Source: Lamprobacter sp964516305 | Lineage (GTDB): Bacteria; Pseudomonadota; Gammaproteobacteria; Chromatiales; Chromatiaceae | NCBI GenBank assembly: GCA_964516305.1 | Contig: CAZEZH010000002.1 | Span: forward strand, 1 to 64,000 | Length of the DNA stretch: 64,000 nt | Direction: 5' to 3' | Shown: one piece after another, positions 53,930 through 61,465 of the stretch | Layout: each line of letters starts with the position of its first letter | Position numbering within the stretch: position 1 is the first letter of the stretch | Program-made: the position numbers and the translations under genes | The notes under the pieces: model-generated | The model's input: the letters and a program-made list of their open reading frames with translations, nothing else | What the model was told of the DNA's origin: nothing | Database searches by the model: none

Positions 53930-55417
53930 ATGGGCCGACATCAACTTCGGAACCGCAAGCTTTGGGCTGTTCGACTGCGCGCGCCGTCACTGGCCATCGC
54001 CCTCGTGCTCATTGTCCTTCCCAACTTGGGACCTGCAGACCCCCTCGCACTGCCGGATTTCGGCAGCTCGGCCGATACCCTGATGTCGCGCGCCGAGGAG
54101 CGCGATCTCGGCCAGGAATTCATGAAATGGGTGCGCAAGGCGCTCCCGATCTCGGCTGACCCAGTCCTCACCGACTACATCCAGACGCTGGGCCAGCAGT
54201 TAGTGGCCACAAGCCAGAATCCAGGACGCTATGAGTTCTTTCTGATCGAGGAGCCGACCATCAATGCCTTCGCCGGCCCGGACGGGCATATTGGCGTCTT
54301 CGCCGGGCTAATCCTAGCCTCGCAAACCGAGGGCGAACTCGCCGCGGTGCTGGCACATGAACTCGCGCATGTCAGTCAAGATCACCTGATGCGCAGTTTT
54401 GAGTCGCAACGACAGATGGCCCTGCCCGCCACCGCCCTGCTCTTGGCCGCAGCCGTGCTCGGCGCCACCGTCGACGCCAATCTTGGCGCCGCCGGCCTCA
54501 TGGGTGTCCAGGGCGCTGCGGCACAGAGGCAGATCAACTTCACACGCGCCAACGAGGAAGAAGCCGACCGCATTGGGATCGAAACCCTAGCCCGCGCCGG
54601 CCACAATCCCTACGCGATGCCGGGCTTTTTCCAACGCCTCGCCAAGACCACCCGGGTCTCCAAAAGCGAGGCTCCTGAGTTCCTGCGCACACATCCTGTG
54701 ACCACCAGTCGCATCGCTGATGCACTCAACCGAGCCCGCCAATACGGCGTACGCCAGCGCCCAGACAGCCTCAGCTTTCACCTCGCGCGCGCCAACCTGC
54801 GCCAGCGCAGCGAGAGCAATCCGTCGCGTGCCGTCGAGCACTTCGCCAAGACGCTCGAGCAAGGCCGCTATCGTGACGAGACCGCACAGCGCTACGGCTA
54901 CGCACTCGCCTTGACGCGAACAGGCCGCCTCCAGGCCGCTCGAGCCCAGCTCGAGCCACTGCTCGAGGAGCATCCATCGCAGACCGAATTCCTCGTCCTG
55001 CGCGCCGAGATCGACCGCCGTGCCGGCAAGCCACAGCAGGCCGTGCAGGATCTGAAAGGGCCCGTCGGCCTCTCTCCCGGCAATTGGCCGCTCAATCAAG
55101 CGTACGCAGAGTCGCTCATCGCCGCCTCGCAGCCGAAAGAGGCACTAGCGGCGCTGCAACGATTCGTTGCCCTGCGACCCGATATCGCGCCCATCTACGA
55201 GTTGATGGCCGACGCAGCCGGAAAATCGGGGCAACGCGCATTGAATTACCGTTATCGTGCCGAATACTTCTACTCCAGCGACGAGCTTGAGCCGGCAATC
55301 CGACAGCTTGAGTTGGCGCTGCGGTTAAAAGACCTCGACTTCCACCTCGCCTCGAGGCTACAGGTACGGTTGAACGAGCTGCAGGCCTTAGAGCGGGCGC
55401 GCAAGGCCCGAGAATGA
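53930..55417 (+). CDS. bepA: BepA-like M48 metalloprotease with TPR domain
   Basis: Periplasmic protease/chaperone for outer-membrane assembly in E. coli (BepA, formerly YfgC). The 495 residues begin with a signal peptide (LAIALVLIVLPNLGPADPLA), carry the zinc motif HELAH at 143-147 with the helical segment NEEEADRIGIE providing the third ligand, and a C-terminal TPR region from about 290 (PSRAVEHFAKTLEQGRYRDE). It is 18 bp after the VWA gene without a clear ribosome site. Whether it belongs functionally with MoxR/VWA is not known. Confidence 0.93.
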   Translation: MGRHQLRNRKLWAVRLRAPSLAIALVLIVLPNLGPADPLALPDFGSSADTLMSRAEERDLGQEFMKWVRKALPISADPVLTDYIQTLGQQLVATSQNPGRYEFFLIEEPTINAFAGPDGHIGVFAGLILASQTEGELAAVLAHELAHVSQDHLMRSFESQRQMALPATALLLAAAVLGATVDANLGAAGLMGVQGAAAQRQINFTRANEEEADRIGIETLARAGHNPYAMPGFFQRLAKTTRVSKSEAPEFLRTHPVTTSRIADALNRARQYGVRQRPDSLSFHLARANLRQRSESNPSRAVEHFAKTLEQGRYRDETAQRYGYALALTRTGRLQAARAQLEPLLEEHPSQTEFLVLRAEIDRRAGKPQQAVQDLKGPVGLSPGNWPLNQAYAESLIAASQPKEALAALQRFVALRPDIAPIYELMADAAGKSGQRALNYRYRAEYFYSSDELEPAIRQLELALRLKDLDFHLASRLQVRLNELQALERARKARE

Positions 55418-55592
55418 GCCTCAGACTATGATGCAGCGCGCCGCAGAAACTTCGGGGTTTCCCCAGTCCGCAAGACCATAAATGCGGTTTTCAGTGTCCG
55501 ACGAATACGCTAAGCTAAGCCGGTCGTAACAAAAAAACGATCGACCTCCAGCCCCAAAGGCTCCAACCCGTGTTCGATAGAGGAGATGTTCC

Positions 55593-56066
55593 ATGATCGA
55601 CGCAAAACGTAGAACCCTGCTTAAGGGCTCCCTTGGTGCCAGCGCGATCGGCGTTGCCGTCAGTGCTGGCCTGCTGACCCCCGGCACCGTCTTCGCTAAC
55701 TGGCCCAAGGAGGCCTTCGCTGCGAGCGAGACAGATGCCGCCCTGAAGGATCTACTCGGCAGCGCTTCCACCGAAACCAGCGATCAGGTCAAGATCAAGG
55801 CCCCCGACATCGCTGAGAACGGCGCCGTAGTCCCAGTGACGGTCGAAAGTGACGTCGAGGGCGCCAAGTCGATCTCAATCATTGCGGCCGGCAACGGAAC
55901 CCCGTTGATTGCCTCGTTCGATCTGGGCGCTGACGCCGTCCCGTTCGTATCCACCCGCATCAAGATGGCCAAGACCGCTGACGTCATCGCAGTGGTGCAG
56001 ACCGAAGGTGGCCTGCTCAGCGCCGCCAAGCCCGTCAAGGTCACCATCGGCGGCTGCGGCGGCTGA
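55593..56066 (+). CDS. soxY: Sulfur carrier subunit SoxY
   Basis: Periplasmic carrier that binds thiosulfate-derived sulfur through a C-terminal cysteine. The 157 residues start with a twin-arginine signal (RRTLLKGSLGASAIGVAV) and end in the diagnostic swinging arm VTIGGCGG, with the carrier cysteine at 155. AGAGGAGA lies about 8 bases before the ATG. The upstream gap of 175 bp holds a possible weak promoter (TTTTCA, 17 bases, TAAGCT; 55481-55509). No other sox gene is visible, consistent with organisms where soxYZ stands apart from soxXAB. Confidence 0.97.
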   Translation: MIDAKRRTLLKGSLGASAIGVAVSAGLLTPGTVFANWPKEAFAASETDAALKDLLGSASTETSDQVKIKAPDIAENGAVVPVTVESDVEGAKSISIIAAGNGTPLIASFDLGADAVPFVSTRIKMAKTADVIAVVQTEGGLLSAAKPVKVTIGGCGG

Positions 56067-56117
56067 TCACCGACGCACCCTGGCATCATCAATCGGATAA
56101 CGAACTGAGGTAAGACA

Positions 56118-56432
56118 ATGGCAGGCGATATCAAAATCCGCGCCAAGACCAGCAACGGCGTGACCACCGTCAAGTCACTAATGAGCCACGAGATGGAAAC
56201 CGGGCTCCGCAAGGACAAGAAGACCGGCGAGCCGATCCCCGCTCACTTCATCCAAGAGGTCACCGCCAAATGGAAGGATCAGGTCGTGATGACCGCCTTC
56301 TGGAGCGGTGGTGTCTCGAAGAACCCCTATCTGTCGTTCAAGTTCAACGGCGGCGAAAAGGGCGACACGGTCGAGATCACCTGGGTCGACAATCAGGACC
56401 AGACCCAGACAGGCACCGCCGAGATCGGCTAA
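56118..56432 (+). CDS. soxZ: Sulfur compound-chelating subunit SoxZ
   Basis: Heterodimer partner of SoxY. The 104 residues have no signal peptide, as expected for a protein co-exported with SoxY. Motifs include IKIRAKTSNGVTTVKSLMSH, PAHFIQEVTAKWKDQVVMTA and the C-terminal VEITWVDNQDQTQTGTAEI. It follows soxY by 51 bp and ends before a strong terminator. Confidence 0.97.
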   Translation: MAGDIKIRAKTSNGVTTVKSLMSHEMETGLRKDKKTGEPIPAHFIQEVTAKWKDQVVMTAFWSGGVSKNPYLSFKFNGGEKGDTVEITWVDNQDQTQTGTAEIG

Positions 56433-56473
56433 TCGCTGAGTGCATCGAACTCGACGCCCCGAGCGCAACATCT

Positions 56474-56502
56474 AAGCCCCGCTGTCAGCGGGGCTTTTTT
56501 TT
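56474..56502 (+). terminator. Rho-independent terminator of soxYZ
   Basis: A 9-bp stem (AAGCCCCGC/GCGGGGCTT) with a 3-4 base loop is followed by eight T residues on the plus strand. It lies 41 bp after soxZ and before the convergent acyltransferase gene. Confidence 0.95.
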
Positions 56503-56523
56503 GGGTGGGTCAGCCCCCCGTGC

Positions 56524-57651
56524 TCAGTCCGATGCCATCTGTCGCTGGCGGCGTGCGATCTCGATCGCGGACACATCACGCAATGAGCCGGTGTAGAGCT
56601 TCCGCCCACCGCTCGGGCGCCGACGAAAGCGCCGATAGCTCCATAGGTATTGGTCCGGGCAGACGGCGATACACTGCTCGATACCCCGATTCAGGGCGGC
56701 AGCTGCGGTCACATCGTCCTCACTGTCGATGCCCTCCGGCGCCCTCAGGCAATGGATACGGAAACCCCCTGCTCGCGGTAGGCGCTCGGCAATCATGAAG
56801 ATCACCGGCGCACCACTTCGACGCGCAAGACGGTTCACCAACAGCATCGTATAGGCTGGCACCCCGAATAGGGGTGCAAACACGGCGCCCTTCTCTTCCC
56901 GTGGCTCCTGATCTGGCAAGATACCGGCGCTATCACCACGCTCGAGCGCCCCGAGCAGAACCCTAATCCCGCGCGCTGTGATCGGCGCTAGGGTCGCGCC
57001 GCCCCGCCTTCTGGCTTCGACGATCAGCTCATCGAGCAACCGCTGCGGTTTATAGAAGATTGCCGTTGGCCCACGCGTCGAGAGGTAGAGTCCCGCGAGC
57101 TCCCAAGCGCCAATATGCGGCGATAGCACGATCAGCCCCTGCCCCGGCTCGCGCTCCAGCAGCTCAATGCCGCGCACCTCGCGAATCAGCGACAATGCCT
57201 CGGACGGGGGGCGCATCCAGAGCGGTGCCGTCTCGAACAGCGTCTTCCCCAACTCACGCAGGCTGCGATTGCGCATCCGCACCAGTTCCGCGGCTGGCCG
57301 CTGCGGCGCATAGAGGCCGATGTTGATCAACGCATTGCGCCGCTGGCGGTTCGGGATCAGTGCCATTCCCCAGCCCAGGACAGCGCCCATCCGATGCAGC
57401 ACCGGCAGCGGCACTCCTGCCAAGGCCTGCACCAAGGCGCGTGCGACACGTTCGCGCCAGCTCAAACCTGGTGAGGGCTTAGTAGCCGCGCGCGAGGGAT
57501 TCGAAGTGGCAATCGAAGGGATTTGAGTCGACGTGCGTTTGGCTCGCTGACGGGATTTCACAGGGGGTTTCCAATACCAGATGGGGCGCGAGTCGTTTAT
57601 CGTAACCTGACAACCAGCGCGGAACAGCGCATAAAGATCAACAACAACCAC
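56524..57651 (-). CDS. Lipid A biosynthesis-type acyltransferase (LpxL/HtrB family)
   Basis: Inner-membrane acyltransferase that adds a late acyl chain to lipid A or a related lipid. The catalytic motif H-x4-E is seen in LSPHIGAWELAGLY; other family segments are AIFYKPQRLLDELIVEARRR, RGDSAGILPDQEPREEKG and VFAPLFGVPAYTMLLVNRLA. The full frame is 375 residues. The N-terminal 60-65 residues are basic and Ser/Pro-rich, unlike the family, so translation may begin later, for instance at a GTG at 57561. I cannot say which acyl acceptor position it serves. Convergent with soxZ. Confidence 0.9.
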   Translation of the reverse strand: MVVVDLYALFRAGCQVTINDSRPIWYWKPPVKSRQRAKRTSTQIPSIATSNPSRAATKPSPGLSWRERVARALVQALAGVPLPVLHRMGAVLGWGMALIPNRQRRNALINIGLYAPQRPAAELVRMRNRSLRELGKTLFETAPLWMRPPSEALSLIREVRGIELLEREPGQGLIVLSPHIGAWELAGLYLSTRGPTAIFYKPQRLLDELIVEARRRGGATLAPITARGIRVLLGALERGDSAGILPDQEPREEKGAVFAPLFGVPAYTMLLVNRLARRSGAPVIFMIAERLPRAGGFRIHCLRAPEGIDSEDDVTAAAALNRGIEQCIAVCPDQYLWSYRRFRRRPSGGRKLYTGSLRDVSAIEIARRQRQMASD

Positions 57652-57669
57652 CTACATAAGGGGCCCCTC

Positions 57670-58098
57670 ATGGGCGAACGCTTACCAACCCCTCTCTCTC
57701 CTGAACAGGCACATCGACTGCTTCAGGATGATCCGCAAGCCTTACTCGTCGATATCCGTTCCACCATGGAGTTTCTGTTTGTCGGCCATCCGAGCGGCGC
57801 TGTGCACGTACCTTGGATCGATGAGCCTGACTGGATCGTCAATCCGCAGTTCCTGACCGAGATCCGCAAGCGCTTGCTAGGCGGCGCCGTCTGCACCCCG
57901 GAGGACAGCTGTGCCTCTGTGGTTTTGATCTGCCGCAGTGGCAAACGCTCGCTCGAGGCCGGCAAGGCCTTGCTCGAGGCCGGACTTGCGAACGTGTTCC
58001 ATGTTGACGAAGGTTTTGAGGGCGAACTCGATGACCAGCACCACCGATCCACGCTCGGTGGCTGGCGGTTTCGCGGCCTACCATGGGAGCAGTGTTAA
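57670..58098 (+). CDS. Single-domain rhodanese-like protein
   Basis: 142 residues from ATG 57670, preceded by AAGGGG. It has a complete rhodanese fold: PQALLVDIRSTMEFLFVGHP, a VHVPWIDEPDW strand-loop, and the active-site loop VLICRSGKRSLEAGK with the persulfide cysteine. It would move sulfane sulfur or act in thiol chemistry; no partner is proven. It converges with iscR and diverges from the acyltransferase, so it is monocistronic. No signal peptide: cytoplasmic. Confidence 0.92.
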   Translation: MGERLPTPLSPEQAHRLLQDDPQALLVDIRSTMEFLFVGHPSGAVHVPWIDEPDWIVNPQFLTEIRKRLLGGAVCTPEDSCASVVLICRSGKRSLEAGKALLEAGLANVFHVDEGFEGELDDQHHRSTLGGWRFRGLPWEQC

Positions 58099-58143
58099 GC
58101 GCCCAGGGCACCTAGCTACCCGACCTCAGTCAGCGCCCTTGAA

Positions 58144-58644
58144 TCAGGCGTTGGCCTGATCCGCCGAGTGCAGCGGCTCGAGCTGGACCTTGGGTCTTGA
58201 CGAACTCAAGGGCCGTTTCGCCCGCCGTGCTGCGTCGGCCTCAGTGCCGCGCTCAACCAGATCATGCAGACTGATGTTATTGAGATAGCCGTAGATCCGA
58301 TCACTGAGATCCATCCAGAGGTCATGGGTCAAGCAAGGACCGTCACCCTTGCAGTTATGCGCGCCACCGCAACGCGTAGTGTCGACATTCTCGTCGACGG
58401 CGGTGATCACCTCGGCGATGTAGATCGAGCCCGCCTCGCGAGCGAGATTATAGCCCCCGCCCGGGCCCCGCACGCTGATCACGAGGCCACGCTTGCGCAG
58501 TTTCGCAAATAATTGTTCTAAGTAAGACAGGGAGATCCCCTGTCGCTGAGCAATATCCGCAAGCGCAATTGGTCCGCTGCCTTGATGGATGGCCAAATCT
58601 AGAACGGCGGTCACCGCATAGCGCCCTTTTGTTGTCAGTCTCAC
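58144..58644 (-). CDS. iscR: Rrf2-family [2Fe-2S] regulator IscR
   Basis: Iron-sulfur sensing transcription factor. The 166 residues have the winged-helix DNA-binding domain (MRLTTKGRYAVTAVLDLAIH, SYLEQLFAKLRKRGLV, then RGPGGGYNLARE) and the cluster ligands C92, C98 and C104 with H107, spaced exactly as in E. coli IscR (CGGAHNCKGDGPCLTH). It follows cysE as usual, but the isc assembly genes do not follow; the next gene is the convergent rhodanese. Confidence 0.96.
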   Translation of the reverse strand: MRLTTKGRYAVTAVLDLAIHQGSGPIALADIAQRQGISLSYLEQLFAKLRKRGLVISVRGPGGGYNLAREAGSIYIAEVITAVDENVDTTRCGGAHNCKGDGPCLTHDLWMDLSDRIYGYLNNISLHDLVERGTEADAARRAKRPLSSSRPKVQLEPLHSADQANA

Positions 58645-58705
58645 CTCGACTCCTCCTCGCTGATACCCTAGTCTAACGACATCCTATGATAGCCGACGAA
58701 TACCA

Positions 58706-59482
58706 TCAATTTTTCTCGGGCTCCGAGCTGAGTTCTGCCGGGTCGAGCACGCAGTCATCGAGATCGTTGATATGTTCGAAGTGCCGGGTTATCCCCTGCT
58801 CCTCCAGCGCCCGCGACATGGCCTCCATGCGCCGGTCCATGATGTGGATGTGATCGAGCATCCGATTCACTGCGTTCGCAACCGGATCCGGCGCATCGCG
58901 GGTGGCACCATAGGCATCGAACCCCATTTGTTTGGCGGTGTCTGCGCGTCGACGCGTCGCCGCATCCGCCGCATGCTCAATCACCCGACCCGGCACACCA
59001 ACCACGGTCCCACCGGCCGGAACCGGCTTCACCACCACCGCATTGGAGCCGATACGCGCGCCATCGCCGATCGCGATCGGCCCCAGCACCTTGGCGCCAG
59101 CACCCACCACCACATCACAACCCAGGGTCGGATGGCGCTTTCCCTTCTGCCAGCTCGTGCCACCCAGGGTCACGCCGTGATAGAGCGTGCAGTCATCGCC
59201 AACCACAGCGGTCTCGCCGATCACGACCCCCATACCGTGATCGATGAAGAAGCGCCGGCCGAGTTCGGCACCGGGGTGGATCTCGATCCCAGTCAGTAGC
59301 CGCGCCAGATTCGATAACACCCGGGCGAGCCATTTGAAGCCCCGCCGCCAGAGTGCGTAGGAAACGCGGTGCATCATCACCGCATGCAGCCCCGGATAGG
59401 TCGTCAGCACCTCGAACGCATTGCGCGCGGCTGGATCGCGCTCGAACACGCAGTCGATGTCTTCTCGCAGCCGCTTAAACAT
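58706..59482 (-). CDS. cysE: Serine O-acetyltransferase
   Basis: Makes O-acetylserine for cysteine synthesis. The 258 residues start with a helical region (FERDPAARNAFEVLTTYPGL) and carry the hexapeptide-repeat domain with GIEIHPGAELGRRFFIDHGM, TLYHGVTLGGTSWQKGKRHP and GAGAKVLGPIAIGDGARIGS. The C-terminus is longer than the shortest SATs and ends in an acidic stretch. It lies between trmJ and iscR. Confidence 0.96.
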   Translation of the reverse strand: MFKRLREDIDCVFERDPAARNAFEVLTTYPGLHAVMMHRVSYALWRRGFKWLARVLSNLARLLTGIEIHPGAELGRRFFIDHGMGVVIGETAVVGDDCTLYHGVTLGGTSWQKGKRHPTLGCDVVVGAGAKVLGPIAIGDGARIGSNAVVVKPVPAGGTVVGVPGRVIEHAADAATRRRADTAKQMGFDAYGATRDAPDPVANAVNRMLDHIHIMDRRMEAMSRALEEQGITRHFEHINDLDDCVLDPAELSSEPEKN

Positions 59483-59517
59483 CAGATCTTCCCCTTAATC
59501 CAGTGCCCGCGCCCCGA

Positions 59518-60444
59518 TCAGCGCTGAAACCGATCCGGCCGTTTTCGCCCCTCGGCCGCGGCCAGGATGCCGCGCAGGATATTCAGCTCGGTACGATCCG
59601 GGCGGGCGCGATTGAACAGCCGCCGCAAGCGCCGACGCAGGGTGTCGGACTGCGTTGGATCAGCAAATCCAATCTGCGCCATGGTCCGCTCCAGATGACC
59701 ATAGAAGCTCGCCATCTCGTCGGCGGCCGCCAAGTCGGGTCTCTGGGCCGATGACTGATCCAGAGACGCCTCTCCGACCAAGGCTTGCGGCTGGACCTGT
59801 GCGTCAGTCTCCCACTGCAGTGCCGTGCGCCGAATCTCGTAGGCAAAGACCTGGGCCGCAGCGGCAATATTCAGCGAACTGTAATCCGGATTGGTCGCGA
59901 TCCGCGTTAGGAAATGACAATACGACAGCTCATCGTTGGTGAGTCCGGAGCGCTCTCGACCCAGCAACAGCGCCACCCCGGCCTGCTCGGCATCGCGCAA
60001 CAGATGCTCGGCGCAGCCGCCCGGGTCCACCTCCGGCCAAGCCAAGCTCCGTGCACGCGCGCTCGAGCCAATCACCAACCGGCAGCCAGTTAGCGCCTCG
60101 GCCAACGAATCGCAGATCTGCGCGCGCGCCAGCAGATCATCGGCCCCGGCCGCGCGCGCCATCGCCTCGGCGTCAAGCGACTGCTGGGGCCGCACGAGCA
60201 CCAGCTGCGCCAGCCCCATGGTCTTCATCGCGCGCGCAACGGCGCCAACGTTGGCACTGAGGCTAGGCTCGACCAGCACGAATCGAACGCGGCTCAGCCG
60301 CGTCTCACGCTGCAGAGCACCCGTTTCCGAACTCGGCTCGCCACGACTGGAAGGCACGATGGCTGAGGGGGACGGCGCCGAGGGCTCTGCCGAGGAGGAC
60401 TCTGCCGATGGCTCTGAGGGTGCATGTTGTTCACTTGCGTCCAT
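59518..60444 (-). CDS. trmJ: tRNA (cytidine/uridine-2'-O-)-methyltransferase TrmJ
   Basis: SPOUT-class enzyme that methylates the ribose at tRNA position 32. From ATG 60444 it has 308 residues. The first 50 are low-complexity, rich in Ser, Glu, Pro and Ala, and probably disordered. The catalytic domain starts at RVRFVLVEPSLSANVGAVAR and includes ALLLGRERSGLTNDELSYCH and NPDYSSLNIAAAAQVFAYEI. The C-terminal part forms a helical extension. An in-frame GTG directly before the ATG is an alternative start. Diverges from suhB. Confidence 0.94.
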   Translation of the reverse strand: MDASEQHAPSEPSAESSSAEPSAPSPSAIVPSSRGEPSSETGALQRETRLSRVRFVLVEPSLSANVGAVARAMKTMGLAQLVLVRPQQSLDAEAMARAAGADDLLARAQICDSLAEALTGCRLVIGSSARARSLAWPEVDPGGCAEHLLRDAEQAGVALLLGRERSGLTNDELSYCHFLTRIATNPDYSSLNIAAAAQVFAYEIRRTALQWETDAQVQPQALVGEASLDQSSAQRPDLAAADEMASFYGHLERTMAQIGFADPTQSDTLRRRLRRLFNRARPDRTELNILRGILAAAEGRKRPDRFQR

Positions 60445-60517
60445 CACATCAGTTCTTCAGACTTTTATTACCTTGTCAATCTACTATCCCTGGCGCTGAT
60501 GCATTATCGTAGGCGCC

Positions 60518-61327
60518 ATGGATGCCATGTTAAACATTGCTGTACGCGCCGCCCGTCAAGCCGGCCGCATCGCCGTGCGCTCTTACGAGCGCGGCGTCGA
60601 CCTCCGGGTCAACGAGAAGGGCCGCAACGACTACGTCAGCGAGGTCGACCGCGCCTGCGAGGCGGCGATCATCGAGGAGCTGCGGGCTAAGTTCCCCAAC
60701 CACGCCATCCTCGCCGAGGAGAGCGGCAGCAGCAAGGGCCGTGGTGATGGCGATGAGTTCCAGTGGATCATCGACCCCCTCGACGGCACCACCAATTACC
60801 TGCACGGCTTCCCGCAATGGTCGATCTCAATCGGCCTTCGCTACCGTGGGCTGATGGAGCAGGCCGTGGTCTACGACCCGCTGCGCGAAGAACTCTTCAC
60901 CGCCAGCCGCGGCAGCGGCGCCATGCTCAATGATCGGCGCATCCGGGTCAGCGATCGGCGCGGGCTGACCGGCGCCTTGATCGGCACCGGCATCCCGTTC
61001 CGGGATCAATCACAGCTCACCACCTATCTCAGCATGATGGCGGCGATGATCCGCGACACCGCTGGAATCCGTCGGCCCGGATCGGCGGCGCTGGACTTCG
61101 CCTATGTCGCAGCCGGTCGCCTTGATGGCTTCTGGGAGCTTGGGCTCTCGCCTTGGGACTTCGCGGCCGGCGCGCTGCTCGTCGCCGAGGCGGGTGGCAC
61201 GGTGACCGACCTCGCGGGCGGCGAGCGTTTCTTCGAGACCTGCAATCTAGTCGCCGGCGGCATCAAGGTGCACGGCGCCATGATCGAGCGCCTCAAGCCC
61301 TTCCTCAGCGCCAACCTACCCGCTTGA
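60518..61327 (+). CDS. suhB: Inositol monophosphatase family protein SuhB
   Basis: Magnesium-dependent sugar-phosphate phosphatase that in E. coli also joins the rRNA antitermination complex. The 269 residues start MDAMLNIAVRAARQAG, very like E. coli SuhB. Metal-site motifs are ILAEESG and WIIDPLDGTTNYLHGFPQ, with the C-terminal WELGLSPWDFAAGALLVAEA. Genomic link to trmJ-cysE-iscR is typical. A short hairpin CGCCC-TTCG-GGCG just after the stop (about 61334-61348), with only TTT following, may be a weak terminator. Confidence 0.96.
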   Translation: MDAMLNIAVRAARQAGRIAVRSYERGVDLRVNEKGRNDYVSEVDRACEAAIIEELRAKFPNHAILAEESGSSKGRGDGDEFQWIIDPLDGTTNYLHGFPQWSISIGLRYRGLMEQAVVYDPLREELFTASRGSGAMLNDRRIRVSDRRGLTGALIGTGIPFRDQSQLTTYLSMMAAMIRDTAGIRRPGSAALDFAYVAAGRLDGFWELGLSPWDFAAGALLVAEAGGTVTDLAGGERFFETCNLVAGGIKVHGAMIERLKPFLSANLPA

Positions 61328-61465
61328 GCAACCGCCCTTCGGGCGTTTGCCAAGACGTGACCTAGTCCCAGCGCCGGGCGCTGTATCCGCTATCCTTAGA
61401 GCAGGGGTCAAACAACGAGACCCTGCTCGGCCAGTTGCGCTGGCCGGGTCGTTGTCCCGGCGGAG

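Noticed and set aside
53912..53940. TTGACA box just before bepA
   Set aside because: It overlaps the bepA start codon and has no -10 partner at a suitable distance, so it cannot drive bepA.
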